From positions 1,104,196-1,168,195 of the forward strand of contig NQMI01000001.1 in the NCBI GenBank assembly GCA_002270565.1: 64,000 bases of DNA. Direction: 5' to 3'. Below the pieces are notes generated by a model that made no database searches, was not told the DNA's origin, and saw only the letters and a program-made list of their open reading frames with translations. Below are positions 22,762 through 35,772 of this stretch, piece after piece; the stretch's first letter is position 1, and each line of letters begins with the position of its first letter. The stretch comes from Stenocarpella maydis. Taxonomy: Eukaryota > Ascomycota > Sordariomycetes > Diaporthales > Diaporthaceae. The position numbers and the translations under genes are program-made.

Positions 22762-23615
22762 TTATCGGGTGGTGGCCTTGACCTTGGGGGCGGAGCCCTT
22801 GGCTCCCTGCTTGCCGACGATCCGTTGGGTCTGGCCCTTGGCCGCCACGGCGGCGTTCTTTGCCTTCTCCGACTTCTTGGCGGCGGCCTCGGCGGCCTTC
22901 TTCTCCTTGCTCTCCTTGATGGCTTGCTGGCGGGCGGCAGAGCGGGCCTCGGGGCGCATGGATCGCTTCTCCTTGATCACATCGAGGGACGCACCAACGA
23001 TGGCACGCTGGGACTTGACAGCACGGCGGGTACGCTTCTTGGCGGCTTCCTGTTTTGGGGGGTCAGTCATCGGTCATGGTCGGCCCCTTGATATTGGACT
23101 CTTGCTCGACGTCCTCGGGGGGAGAGCCCCGAGTGGGTCTTTAGTTCGGGGGCGGTTCGCGGGCGTGGACTGCGATCGCGAATCGGTTCAGGGCTCGTAC
23201 CTCGGTGATACCCTTGCGGTGCTGGCGACGGTACAGGACGGTCCAGGCAATGCGGCGCGGGTTCTTGCGCTGGAGGAAGAGCGACTCGGACTTGCCGTTC
23301 TGGAATCGGAAGACCTTGGAGTCGCCACGGACGTAGATCTTACCCTGCAACAACCGCAGTGTCAGCATTTTACTCCCCTGTGTCCATCGTGTGTGCTTTT
23401 TGCTCCCTTCCAGACGACCAATATATTCCGTTGCCGTTGTGATAATGACCTGCGCCTAAATAACCACGAAAAGGTTGCGTTTGGCCCGTCCGTTCCTCCT
23501 CTTGCACTGTCCGGGCCACCCCAGCCCATCTGTCCGCTGTCTTAGGCATGGAATATCATCGTACCTTTCCAGGGTAGATCCTCTGGCCCGAGAATGAGTC
23601 GTCGTAGGTCCTCAT
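22762..23615 (-). CDS. rpl24: 60S ribosomal protein eL24 (L24)
   Basis: Exons are 23565-23615, 23201-23344 and 22762-23049, giving 160 residues. The N-terminal domain starts [17 protein letters not shown] and continues [14 protein letters not shown], then [24 protein letters not shown], the eL24 signature. The C-terminal half is a Lys/Ala-rich helix extension ([24 protein letters not shown]). It bridges the large subunit to the small subunit in eukaryotic ribosomes. The two introns near the 5' end (220 and 151 bases) are longer than most in the window, as is common for fungal ribosomal protein genes. The predicted protein is strongly basic. Confidence 0.95.
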
Positions 23616-24339
23616 CTTGAATGTGGGTGCCGATTGTCGGTGTTCGTACGCGGATGGGGGTTGTTTCGGGACGATGAGGTTGGCTGGGCTGGCGGGTAGG
23701 CGAATTTGAAATTCTGTTCTGGTGGGCAGAGGCTACCCTACGGGGAATCGGCAGGAAAGCGGGTCCAGGCCAAAGGATGTGACGGGAACACCAGGCCAGA
23801 AAATTGTTAGTGCACCCGGCGGCGCAGCTGCAAGGCAGCTGGCCTCAGCTGGGAATGGCATATCCTGGCTGTGCTTTAGCCTGCGCCACTGTAAATGCTG
23901 AGTGAAGTACTGGGCAGGCGACGATGACGATGGAGTTATGGTTCCAGTGAACAAAAGAGTTGGTCTTGAACGAGGGAGGCATCGGCATCGATACATTCTC
24001 AAGGTCTTGGGAATCCCTCGAATTCTTGCACTTTACCTCAGCCACTTCCAAATGAGCTCTTCACAAAGCTCGCATCTTTCGTCGCTTGCTGCTTAAATCA
24101 GCCAAAACTCGCCGGTTCCCAGTGGTGGAGCGACAGGCCGTAACATAATTTATTGTTATTTCTTCTCTTTCTCTCTCTCTCTTTCGGAACCCTCGACTTT
24201 GGCAAATGAAACGCCTCTGAGTTTCCCACTAGTCCATACTGGTGGCTATCCCTGTCGCGAATATCCTCCACTCACAGGACACCGACTGGCTTCACCTGCC
24301 GTCTTATATATACATACACATCCTATTGCCGTCTCTCTG
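23616..24339. promoter_or_regulatory. Divergent promoter region, eL24 and Tad1 genes
   Basis: 724 bases lie between two divergent start codons. A CT-rich tract at about 24157-24187 lies about 150-180 bases before the Tad1 start, a usual feature of fungal promoters. No other element is assigned. Confidence 0.5.
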
Positions 24340-25797
24340 ATGCCAACCGAGGCAGACGAAGTAGCCTCAGTTGTCCTAGAAGTATTCGGCAGACTTCCTC
24401 CGAAGAGGAAACCATCCGTCCGCGACAACGGCACTCGAGAATGGGTGCCCCTGGCCGGAATAGTCGCCAGACATGGTGATGGATCTCTAAGATGTTTGGC
24501 TTTAGCGTACGTCTCATGTATTCGTATCCGATTCGTTGTCATGCACTCTGGGCTGCCACCCTCGAATTTGTCTCCTTCTGGTCCCTGTGCTCTTCATGTA
24601 GGAACTCTTGGAGGGTCCTCGAAGACGGATGCTCGATGGACTCGAGAGCGAGCGTGACAGCAGCGCAAGACTGGCTCTCGTAGGAAAATGATTGAAATGC
24701 TGACCATCACCAGTACCGGCATGAAGTGCCTGCCAGCATCAAAAATACCGTCGGCCAGAGGTATGATCTTGCATGATTGGCACGCCGAAGTCCTGGTCAT
24801 CCGGGCCTTCAACCACTTCGTCCTGCAGGAATGCAAGGCCCTCATCACCGAAGACAGGGACTCCCCATATGTCCGCCGGGCCGTCATCACAGCAACCGAA
24901 GCATCACAGTGTGACAGGCGCCACTTCCGCTGGAACGAGGATGTGACCCTCCACATGTACTGCTCCGAGGCGCCCTGCGGCGACGCATCGATGGAGCTGA
25001 CCATGTCGGCCCAGGATGATGCCTCGCCCTGGGAAACGCCTCTGCCACCGCACCTGATGCCCCCGAGGGTAGCAACGCCGGGAGCCACCCCGGAGCTAGC
25101 CCTCCTCGGCCGCGCCTGCTTCGGCCAGCTGGGCGTCGTGCGCCGCAAGCCCGCGCGCGCCGACGCCCCGCCCTCGCTGTCCAAGTCGTGCTCGGACAAG
25201 CTCGCCCTGCGGCAGTGCACCTCGCTGCTCGGGTCGCCCGCGGCGCTGCTGGTCTCCCCGGCCGGCGTGTACCTCTCCTCGCTGGTGCTGCCGGCGAGCC
25301 AGTTCTCTGCCGTGGCGTGTGAGAGGTGCTTCTCCGCCCGGGGGAGGCTGGCGCACCTGGGCGCGGCCGAGAAGGGGTGGGGAGGCGGGTACGGGTTTCG
25401 CCCGTTCGAGGTGCGTACTACCGCGCTGGAATTTGATTACTCCCGCCGCGCCGCGGGACATGGCGAGGGCGTGCGCTACGTGGCGAGCAACCTCGCCACG
25501 GCTTGGTCGTGCAACGGTCTATCCGAGAACTTGATCGGTGGTATACTACAGGGGAGGAAGCAGTCGGATGCAAGAGCTGGCAGTGTGGTCTCGAGGGGGA
25601 AGACGCGGGCGTTGGTGCAGGAGATTGCGAGCCTGGTCGAGCCCGACGTGATTTCGCCGACGCTTGGCACGTACAGGGCTTTAAAGGATAGCCCTGGGTT
25701 GGCCACGAGGAGAAAGGTGAAGGAAGACGTGCGAAGAACGGGGCTTAAGGGTTGGGTTAGGAATACTGGCGACGAGGAATTTGAACGACCGGCCTGA
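24340..25797 (+). CDS. tad1: tRNA-specific adenosine deaminase Tad1/ADAT1
   Basis: Exons are 24340-24506 and 24714-25797, giving 416 residues; the 207-base intron ends with a GCTGAC branch and ACCAG, and rejoins LALA to TGMKCLPAS. It is an A-to-I editase-type deaminase domain. His79 and Glu81 (DWHAEV) are the first zinc ligand and proton shuttle. Cys144 in SEAPCGDAS and Cys215 in SKSCSDKLA are the other zinc ligands. Tad1 converts A37, next to the anticodon, to inosine in eukaryotic tRNA-Ala. The domain covers nearly the whole protein, with an insert between residues 155 and 200 rich in Pro and Ala. Codon use is GC-rich in the middle of exon 2. Confidence 0.92.
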
Positions 25798-26816
25798 TGG
25801 GAAGGCACTGATGCTTGCGGCCTTGCTTCTAGCTTGTGCTGAGACATCTTTCCTGTGGGAAGCCCCACAAGCAATCTGTTCCAACTGAATATTGATGTAC
25901 AGGCCACAGGATGGATCCAAACAAAGTCAAGCAGTGCCCTGAGTGTATGTACGTTCGGGCAGGAAGAAGTCAATTGTAGAAACTACCAGCGTCAGCCAAC
26001 ATCCATCGACCTTGGAACCTTCATACCTGTACGTAAGGAAATAAAAGTATAGATATACTAGAACTATGAGGGGCAGCATGAGAAACACGAGTGGGAATAA
26101 CACCAAACAAAAGCCGCGGATACTGCCTGCGTTGAAGCTTTTGCGGCACCTCGATACGGACGGACATGAGGACCTTGCTCAAGAAATGTGGGAATAATCT
26201 AGGCGGCGCCCGATCTCTCACGCCTTCTACTGCCGTCCTTCTTTGGCAAGATCTTATTCCGGAGTTGCCGGACGCAAGTCAATTGCACCTGGTCTGCTGC
26301 CTCTATAGGTCCGGGTCTCCGTCTTGTTGTGGGTGTACCCAACGATCGTGTAGCCAATCTTGTGGCTGCTAAGCACCCGGAGTCACCCTGCCTTGTCCTA
26401 TGGTACTTTCTCGTCGAGTTCTGTCCGTGCCAGCAGACCTTGATTCCAGATGGAACCCGGCCGGTCGTCTTTCGTGTTGGCAGGGCAGCACCTCGTCATG
26501 CACTAGAACCTGGACTGGGTTCATTTCATTCATTTTTGGTCGGTTATCCCAAATGCTAGGATTGTATCACGAAGCTCATGATCTGCCGTTCCCTCTTGAC
26601 CCTGGCCGTATTCATTATAAAAACAGGATAATGCTTACTCGCGGGATTCGCAGCGATCCAACCCCCAATGGATCCTCGCCTCCATATATCAAATAGCAGT
26701 GCAGGGGTCCTTGCTCGTTCCTCAGCAGTGGCCCCCCTGTTGAAGCCCTCGGGGTCCGTCATCCCACCTCAGCAGCGTGTCTTATTCCTTGTTTGTTCCC
26801 TACTGGAAGGGGATAT
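25798..26816. other. Intergenic, convergent
   Basis: About 1 kb between the Tad1 and NAC-beta 3' ends. Frames are short and unsupported. Confidence 0.55.
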
Positions 26817-27451
26817 TTACTCGACCTTTGACTCGCCCTCAAAGTTCTCACCGGCCACCAGGTCGGGGATCTCGTCGTCGTCGGCCTCCTTATCGCCCTC
26901 CTTCTGCTGCATGCTCTGGTAGGACTCGGCAAGCTTGCGCAGGGAAGCAAGGGAGTCGGGGCCGAGCTGGTTGAGGATGCCGGGGACGAGCTCGGTGAGC
27001 TCCTTGTCCTCGCCGTTGCCGTAGATGGCGAAGGTGTTTGCGGGGACGGCGGCGTGCACTGTATGGTTGGTCATCGCATCAGCATCATCATCCTCATCAT
27101 CACCATGGCCCTACATCGCAGTGGCCGCCGTCTAATGTCTGCCATTCCGTAGCTATTGTTTCGAGGTTGACCTCGAAGTCAGGCGAGGGCAGGGAGGGAA
27201 GTGTGTGGGTCTGTGTCACACGTACCCTTTGGTGCGGCGAAGTGGATGACGTTTCCGTCGGCCTTGAACATGTTGACCTCCTCAATAGCCTGGATGGGCT
27301 GGACATTGAGCTTCTTGAGGGCCTGCTGGAGCTTCTTGTCGTCGGTGGCGGACCGCTGGGGCGCGCGCTTCATCTTCCGGCGCGGGGTACCCTTTCCACC
27401 AATACGGGCGGAAGCACCGAGCTTCTTGAGGCGCTCCTGGACGTCGGCCAT
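26817..27451 (-). CDS. egd1: Nascent polypeptide-associated complex subunit beta (BTF3/Egd1)
   Basis: Exons are 27226-27451 and 26817-27058, giving 155 residues. The start [12 protein letters not shown], the basic ribosome-binding motif region ([11 protein letters not shown]), the NAC domain strings [35 protein letters not shown] and [14 protein letters not shown], and the acidic C-terminal tail are all present and in order. The intron (27059-27225) joins Lys to Val within the NAC domain. The protein pairs with NAC-alpha at the ribosomal exit tunnel and controls targeting of nascent chains. Length matches the family. Confidence 0.95.
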
Positions 27452-28501
27452 CTCTGCGAGGGGTTGTGTGTGGGTGAGGAAGGAAGAGGCGGGCTCGGGT
27501 GGAGAGAAGTTGTGGTCGAAAATGGGGAGACCAGGGGAGTTCGCCTGACTGTTTGTAGCCTCGTGTCAGCCCGAGCTGTCGCAAAGAAATGGCCCCGACC
27601 CAAGCTCTGTCTGAGCCTGCAGTCCTCGCCCTGTCCCGATGTGCCTCCATAATTTTTTTTCCGGCCCTGCGCCCTCTCAGGCCCTTCCCGAAATCCCACC
27701 TAGCTCATTGCTTCCTGTCGCCCAAGAAATCGCACCGTCATGACATGGCCCAGGAATTCAAGCGTACTCACTTTTGACAATTCGCTCGTGCTTGTCGACG
27801 TGATGGCCGCACAGGGAAGTTGATGAGGAGGGTGGTTGGGTTGTGTGGTACTCAGTGTAATTTTTGCTTGCGACCCCCCGGGAAGCAGTCCACGTGATCC
27901 GCTCTAAAACTCACAGAGCTATCCGCCCCTCCAAAGAGAGAGGAGGTTCTGAGCTGTCGAGCAGCGGGGGAGCACGGACCACATGGTTCTTGGTCTTGCT
28001 CGGTTCTTTGTCTCGTACGATTGACCAGACTCATTTCGAGTTGGAGCCCATCTCACTCAGAATTGCAACTTTTGGGCTCACACTGGGTTGAATGAAGTAT
28101 ATTCGAAATGCTGATATGGGAGACGAGAATTGATTTCTGAACGTGGGGCAATACGGTGCCGGGCGGTGTTAACGCTCACCATTCCACGTCTCCCCGACGA
28201 AGCTCATCCAGCCGGCCATAGGACAGTTAGGTAATCTCCCGCTCATAACAAGCGAGGCTTCATGTATGGATATAAACCCAGCACCGTCGCTCTGCAGTAG
28301 AGTGATACTTTGGGGCCGACAGGACCCGAAAAAGCCCTCATGAAGACAGGCTCCAACCTGAGAAGCCCTGATGAGACCCGAGCCTATCAGTGTCTTGTTT
28401 TCCTGCCCTTATAACCCGATCCCAATGCCCCCCTGACGCCGTGTGTAAAGACCCCCCCGATGCCAGTTGATGCCATATTATTACAGACGCACAAAGACGC
28501 T
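27452..28501. other. Intergenic
   Basis: About 1 kb holding the NAC-beta promoter and leader and the 3' flank of the Cbp4 gene. No supported gene. Confidence 0.55.
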
Positions 28502-29038
28502 TCATTTATCCACCGGCAAACCGGCCTCTTTTCTCATGGCCTCACGCCGTAAACGCTCCTCCTCCGCAGACTTCTTCGCCTGCAGCTGCCGCATCTTCTT
28601 CTCCTGCTCTGCTGCCTCAGCCTGGACAACCCATACTGCAGTCCGTTAGAACATGCTACTCCCGCATTGAAGCAGTCGCAGGAGTGTGATATGCGATATA
28701 TACCACCAATTGAGGCAGACATACTTGGCTTGTCGCTCTTGGAATACTCCTTCAGCTTGACCACAAAGTCGTCGAACTCCTTCTGCTTCTCAGCCCTGTT
28801 GGCGAGGCTCTTCTTCTGCAGGTCCGGGTTATACTTCTTGAAGAGCTCCTCCTCTGTCGGGGAGACCCAGTATGTGAGTGCTGGCCCGCCTACGACTATT
28901 GCGCCGCCGCTGCAGAGATTGGTCAGTTCGGCTGGCTGGCTGTTGGCGATATAAACGCGGCCGGTGTCTCTGAGAAGCCAAGACTCACCCCAGGATCATT
29001 TTCGCCCACATTCCCCAGTTTGTTGGTTTCTTCGGCAT
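28502..29038 (-). CDS. cbp4: Mitochondrial assembly factor Cbp4
   Basis: Exons are 28989-29038, 28725-28909 and 28502-28635, giving 122 residues. The N-terminus [17 protein letters not shown] runs into one membrane helix ([16 protein letters not shown]), then [22 protein letters not shown] and a long charged helix ending in a Glu/Lys/Arg-rich tail. This order (short matrix end, single transmembrane helix, coiled charged tail) is that of Cbp4, an inner-membrane factor needed for cytochrome b stability and bc1 complex assembly. Donors GTGAGT and GTATGT and both CTGCAG acceptors are canonical. Confidence 0.9.
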
Positions 29039-32000
29039 GGCGGTGGTGTGGTGCGAGCGGCACGAACGACCCAGCAACTTGAATGCAAAGTATCAAACTG
29101 CAGGATGGGTTTCAGTTCGGCCCAGCCTTGTCTGCTCAAGATCGTGCGTCGTGACGTCGTCGACACAAGCGCATTGCTCCCACTGCAGAAAATCGGGCGG
29201 CAGCTAAACAGCAGGGGCGGGCAGAATTGCCGCCGGGATGTCCAGCGGGAGACGGGAGCTCACTCATTGGACGGGCCGTCCGGCCTAGGGCCCACCCCCT
29301 GACGTTCGACCAAAGTCGCCGCCGCATCTTCCGTCTCGACCACTGATGCAGGTTGAAGCGTGTCTGCTAACTACACTACTGCTCGGGGCGGAGTTGGGAC
29401 GGGACAACAAGGACGGTGGTCATTGCTTCTTTTGTTGCGCGGCGCCCTCTGGCGAATCATTCCGTCCAGTCGTCGCCTTTCCAGGCACGGTGCCAGACAT
29501 GCGCCTCCCGCCCCACGAACGTGACCATCGCCTTGAGGCAGTGCAAAAAAAAAAAAAAAAAAACAAGAAAAAAAAAGACTGCGCCTTGGTACCGGGTTTT
29601 CCATCCAGTGCTACAAACCGGAACACCGTTCCCATTTGTTACTGCGTCTGAAGTTGAGCAGTCCGATGCAACCTCGGGTCCTTACACCGCCTGCAGAGGC
29701 GCAAGCGAAACCACCCGAGCAATCCAGCAGCCCAGGTTTGCGTGGTAGGTTGTCTAGAGGCCGTCAGGGAGGCCGCAAAGACATAGGGTTCAGCGGGGTC
29801 GTGAGTGGTTGAGTGGGCACCGCCGCGCATGCTTAGCCGCATTTTTGTTTCCCTCGAGGAGATTTTAGTTGTGGGCTTTGTTTTGAGACAAACCATTTAG
29901 CTTTCGATGGTGAGTGCAGAAGGTTTGTTGCTTGTCAGCGTGCCGGCTGAGTGACTTGGCCAAGCTCGACGAGACTTTCTTTTGGGGCTAAGATCCTGAA
30001 ACTGCAAGCCTACGGGCGTTTCTGTCAGGTAACAGGTCTGTGATAAACCACCGGACTGTGTGTGATATCTGATGTTCTGAGGCTTGACGTAACACCACAA
30101 TGGCCAATGCCGGTTTGGTGATGGTTTACTGGGCAGTCATCTAGCTGAGCGGAATTTGGCTGCTACGGAGCCAGGGCCGCGTGGATTGGCTGGTGAGGCT
30201 GGCTCACGTCCGACCTGGTCTTGTGCTCTGTATATTGCAGGCTGCCGGGAGATATTGCGCCGGACCACACGATAAACTTGTGCCATGGGACAGGGGTCTC
30301 CCAAACACACCCCTTCAGCGGTGGGAGCCCAAGACAGAATTTCAAGGGCAAGGAAAAGCTCTACGGGAGAGTCTCAAGGAAGGTTGCCGAAATGCCCTGC
30401 TCGCAGATCATGCTCGGGCTGTAGTGTAATGTCTCTGGAGTGGAATGGGATTGCTAGGCGCAACAAGCCACCAGCACAGCGGCCCGTGAGCCTCACGCCC
30501 CGAGTCAGCCACGTGTTTCGATGCGGGTAGGGAGCACCTGACGGAGAGAAGCGAAGACACGGGATAGGTGGATGAAGCATCGCTGAGGGACGGGATGGCA
30601 CCTGGGGATGCTTACCGATGCGCACCGGACGAGGAGCAGCTCGGCGGCGATGGCTTGAAGAGGGCTGCTAAAACGGCCCCATCAGTCATACGCCTAGCCG
30701 GGTAAAGGGAAACGGAGCCGGAGGGTTGCTGGCGGGGCATGAAGAAGGAGAGGTCTGTGAGGGACAACCTTGTGCTGGCGAAGGGCAAGCCTCCAATCAT
30801 GCTCTCAGCACTGCGGGGATGCCAGGGCTGCCCCCGGGACTGGGAAGAGAGGGTCGCTTTAAGTCGACATATTGCTTGTGGAGAGCGTGTGCAATGCATT
30901 AGAATGGCGGAGATGATTCGAGGTGGGAGAGTCGCTGGCTTGGTCGAGGCATACAGACTGTCGCAGACAGCTGAAAAGAGAGTTCGGCAGCCAGAAAGGA
31001 AGAGACGAGGAGGGTTTTGCCAAGGCTGGTCTGAGGGCGATCAGTTCGTGACTGGGGGAGACGAGGCGTGGGAAATTCGAGACACTTCATCAATGCGCTT
31101 GGCCGAGTCTGTGGGACTGTGCCATGCTGCTTTGCTGGTCGGCTTCGTGGCATTCCCAGGCCTCTCTGTCTTTCTGCCAAGGAGTAGACGCCGCGAGTCT
31201 TTCTTGTACAGCGGACAGGAATCCCGACAAAGGATATGTATGAGCTGGTAGATGATATTTCGAGCACGATAGGAGCTTTGGCAGGTAGATAACTACCTAG
31301 TAGATAGAGATCTTAAGATCACCACCACCGGCTTCGGGAAGTTGCCGCGCCTGCAGTAGTGTCTCATCTGTGGCGGCGGCGAATACTACAGAGACGTACA
31401 TCAGTACGGTTTAAGTACTTATATAGCGTGGCAGCAGTAACACCAGTGTAACATTGGAACTTATTCTTAGCGCCTGCAGGAAACGCGTGCTGTCGGTTGC
31501 TGTGTGCGTGTTATTTACGAGTGACCATAAAAGAGCCAAAACGATCACGACCAGGTCGGGTACGGATGTATCTTGACCGTATACATAGGATATGGTTAGG
31601 TATGTCCCGTGTGTCATGGACAAGGCTGCCTCGGCCCGTGACTGCGATGCCTGAGCACATACCACGGCTGCTATGACTTGGAATAATTAATCTGCGCCGT
31701 GACCTTGATAATACACAGAGCAGATAATTACATAGTAAATGAGATAGATGTACGGGGTACCCGCGAGCCAAAGCCACCCAACGACCCAACCCAACCCAAG
31801 GCAAGGCGCCTCTCAGCGGGCTGCCCCTCCCTGACCTCTCAGCGACGACGGTACGTGCTTTTAGGTTTCCCCAGTTTTGGAGGCCACCCGCACAGCCCAT
31901 GTGTGCCCTGTGCCACCTGCACCAGTGAGTGTGACCTTTCAAGAGAAGAGCGGTACGGGCCCACCAGGTATGTGTACCAAACCCTGTGCTAGCCCGAATG

Positions 32001-32936
32001 TGACTAGGCCGCAACGGCTTCCTCCCGCGCTTTCTGCAGCAGCAGTGCAGCGTGCCAGCGTGCCCCAGACGCCTGGGTACTGGTGCCCTGCCCTGCCCTG
32101 CCCTGCCCTGCCCCAAACACCTGCGACTTGCAACTGCCCCATTTCAGACTCCACAACCGTCTGTCCATTCATCATCCTTTGCACCTCCATGTCGCCTCCT
32201 GACAGTACAGTATGCATTTTGGTTGACTGGATACCCGGTCCATTCTATTAATTCCAGGCTTTTGTTCTATTCTCTTCCCCCCCTTCCCTTCCTCTTCACT
32301 CCCCCAGACACTTTTTCTGAAACCTTCTTTGTTCGCCGAAGTGGGAAGTCCATATCCACGCTGCTCCAAACACTCCTTTGACCGACCGCAATCGCACCGC
32401 TGCTCAGTGCAGCGCATCGCATCGCGAGCAGCGTTTCTTTCACTCGTCAGTCGTTGATCGAGATAGGCTTGTTTTTGTTTCCCCCGACTCGGAGACACTG
32501 CACCATTCCCGCTCGTCACAAGGCATCAAGTCATACCAGCAACTTCAGAAGCCTGGTCCACAACAGTCTGAGACTTGTGCCACAGGCCAGCTCGCAGTTG
32601 TCCCATTACCGAGACTGCCGAATCACCACCAAGCCCGAGAGCAAGAGAGCCACTTGCAGCCCCCCACAGCCGCGCACACTGCGACCACGAGCAGAAGCAC
32701 TGCACATCGTCTGTCCCTTCCCGTCCAACGCCGCCATTGGAATTGTCCAACCCGTTTCTAAACGAGCTCCGAGTCTCATGGAAGCAACACGGCTGTGACC
32801 TTCCTAGAGCATCAAACGTCGAATCGGACACGGAACGAGGGTCCGGTCGACTCAAGCCGGGCGCACCCCTCCTGTTACCGACGCGACGGAGGACAGGGAG
32901 CGCACCAGGGTAGCATAGACCCAACCAGACGTACAG
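29039..32936. other. Long intergenic stretch upstream of the Chs4 gene
   Basis: 3.9 kb with no supported gene. It holds an A-rich run at about 29547-29576, a CCCTG pentamer repeat at about 32085-32112, and a pyrimidine-rich leader at about 32255-32400 upstream of the Chs4 start. Frames of 120-200 codons on both strands (for example 30739-31251 plus and 31511-32116 minus) have no motif or codon pattern I trust. Confidence 0.5.
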
Positions 32937-35772
32937 ATGGCTTATAACGGAGGATACCCCGCCCCGCGTGCCTTCAACGGGCCAGGAGCACCACGACCGC
33001 CACCCCAGCGCCAGTACACTCCTGCGCCGCCACCACAGCAATACGACCAACAGTATGACCAGTACCAGTACCAGGATGACTACGGTCAGGGCTACGATGG
33101 CTACTACGACCAGGGCTATGGACAACAGTACGATGACAGGAACTATGCCCCACGAGGCCCGCCTCCGCGAGATCCCTATGGATCAGGTCCTGGTGGTCCT
33201 CCGAGAGGGCCGCCAATGAATGGAGGGAGGGGAGGTCCCATGATGAGACCTCCTCTGGGGCGAGGATATCCTCCCAACGGTGCGCCGGGTCGAGGGCGGC
33301 CACCACCCGTTGGAGGCCCTAATTCGGATCCTAGCAGTAAGTCGCAGCAGTCTCCTTTGCATTTTCCTTTCTGTCTGCGGTGACGTCTAACTACGGTCAA
33401 GTGAACCGCCCAAGACAGCCCATCTTACCCCCTCAAAAATCCCCAGGAGAGCCAGGATTTGGCGACAGCCCATTCCCAACATTCCCAGGCCAGAATCGTA
33501 AGACAAATCTGGACAAGGAACAACAAATTCTCAGCCAAATGGGCGCTCTGGATATTGACGACAAGAAAAAAGTCCCCAAAGGCAGGGCCCCAACCCGTGG
33601 TCCATCTATTGACGACTATGGCTCCCGTCCGTCCTTGGACTCGCAGCGAGGCCCCCCACCACCGCGCAACTACCCGCCGCAGGGCTACCCGGAGCAACGA
33701 CGAGGACCACCGCCCGGTCCAGGAGGATATGGCGACTACCCGGAGCCTGGTTTCGGACCACCCTCGAGGACGATGACGATGCCGTCGAACATAGGGGGCA
33801 TGCAGGAGATGGCACCGCCACCGCATCGCTCAGACTCTGCGCCCTACGGTCCATCCGGCCGCGGAGTGCCCGGACGGCGGCCATCATCCGCGCAAGGACA
33901 TCGCCCGCCGCCGCAGAGGATGGCCCCGCCAAGCCAACCACCAGCGGGGTATGGTAACCAAGGTTATGATTATGGCCCCGATGAAGGATACGGGTACGAT
34001 GACTACTACAACGAGTACTATGATGACGCGCCAAATGGCTATCAGCAACAGGCGCCGGAACCCGACATGCCCAACTTTGACGCTGCTCCTCGGGGCCGCA
34101 ACTCTTTGGACCTGTCCTTGCAGACCGGCGCCCCAGAGCCACAACGAGGGCCGGGCCGGATGCCCGGGCTCAGCACTGCGAAGTCTCAGCCCGATCTGCG
34201 CCAGCCACAGCAGGCGGTGTTTGAGATGGCTCCCGACGTCCCTCCGATACCCCCAGCTGCAGGCCAAGGTGGCTACGGCGCGGTGGCGAACGGCCCAAGT
34301 CCTCCCCAGGGCGGATTTGGCCTTCCCAGCAATCCCTCGGCGCTCCGCCAGGGCCACCAACAGACACCGCCGAATGCCAATCCAGATGCCCTGCCATCGC
34401 ATCCTCTGCCGGTGAGGGCAGGTCATATGCAGGGTTCGTTGGTCAACAACAAGCCGCCACCGGTGCGCAACTACGGCGGCACTCCCACGCCGGGCCCAGC
34501 CCCTGCCGCCACGCCTGCCCCGATGCAGGTTGGCGGGGCACCTCGCGCTCCTGCGCAGGCAGAGCCACCCGTGACGACTGAAGAGCTGGAGCGCCTAAGG
34601 AATACTGTCAAAGTCAACCCACAGGACCAAGCCACAGCGCTGCGCCTGGGAAAGAGACTTATCCAGGCTGCCGATGTTCTTGTGCCCAATGTGGCGGATC
34701 CAAAGTCGCGCCAGAGAGCCCGCGACCGTTACGTTCTGGATGCGCAGAAGATCCTGAAGAAGTTATCAAATGCTGGCAACGCCGAGGCCATGTTCACACT
34801 GGCAGACGGACTCGGAAAGGGGCTCTTCGGCTCGGAGCCTGACAACAAGGAGGCCTTCACGATGTACCAGTCGGCGGCAAAACTCGGCCATGCGGCAGCA
34901 GCTTACCGCACAGCCGTGTGCTGCGAGATTGGCAACGAAGAGGGCGGCGGTACACGCAAGGACCCACTCAAGGCAATCCAGTGGTATAAGCGTGCTGCCA
35001 TGCTCGGCGACACCCCGGCAATGTACAAGGTCGGGATGATACTGCTCAAGGGGTTGCTGGGACAGCAGAAGAACCCTCGTGAATCCATCGGTTGGCTGAA
35101 GCGTGCAGCGGAAAGCGCGGACAGCGAAAACCCACACGCGCTACACGAGCTCGGGTTGTTGTACGAGTCTGCCGGACCGAACGACGTCATCCTGCGTGAC
35201 GAGCCGTACGCCTTTAGGCTGTTCAAGCAGGCTGCGGATCTGGGGTACAAGTTCAGTCAGTACCGCCTGGGGTGCGTGTATGAGTACGGGCTCCTGGGTT
35301 GCCCTATCGACCCGAGACTCTCGATCATGTGGTATTCCAAAGCGGCGGAACAGGGCGAGCACCAGTCTGAGCTTGCGCTTTCGGGTTGGTACTTGACTGG
35401 TAGCGACAATGTGCTCGGCCAAAACGACACTGAGGCGTACCTGTGGGCGCGCAAGGCGGCCATGGCTGGGCTTGCCAAGGCGGAGTACGCAATGGGCTAC
35501 TTCACCGAGATGGGCATCGGCGTTCCTGCCAACATGGAGGATGCGAAGCGGTGGTACTGGAGAGCAGCTGGTAAGCTTCTTCCTTCCCTCTGCGCACTTC
35601 TCTTGGGATTACGAATGATGGCTGACATTGTACGATAGCCCAGGACTTCCCGAAGGCACGTGAGCGCCTCGAAGAGCTGAAGCGGTCCGGAAAAAACGGC
35701 CCACGCCAAAGGGAGCGCATCACGCGTAGCAAGATCGGCCAGCAGAACGAGGGCGAGTGCAGCGTGATGTAG
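32937..35772 (+). CDS. chs4: Chitin synthase activator Chs4/Skt5
   Basis: Exons are 32937-33336, 33402-35570 and 35639-35772, giving 900 residues. Residues 1 to about 510 are disordered, rich in Pro, Gly, Tyr and Gln, with many PPP and GYDDYY-like segments. From about residue 575 to 860 there is a run of Sel1-like (TPR-related) repeats with the usual AxxxLGxxYxxGxGxxxDxxKAxxWYxxAA pattern. The last four residues are Cys-Ser-Val-Met, a CaaX box for farnesylation, as in yeast Skt5/Chs4. The protein recruits and activates the class IV chitin synthase (Chs3 in yeast) at septa and bud or hyphal sites. The same frame stays open for about 190 codons beyond the TAG stop; see the separate entry. Confidence 0.93.

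Noticed and set aside
30739..31251. 170-codon frame in the 29-33 kb gap
   Set aside because: Starts inside unsupported sequence with no motifs, and overlapping frames occur on the other strand.
31511..32116. 201-codon minus-strand frame
   Set aside because: Driven by the CCCTG repeat and a GC-rich leader; no protein-like pattern.
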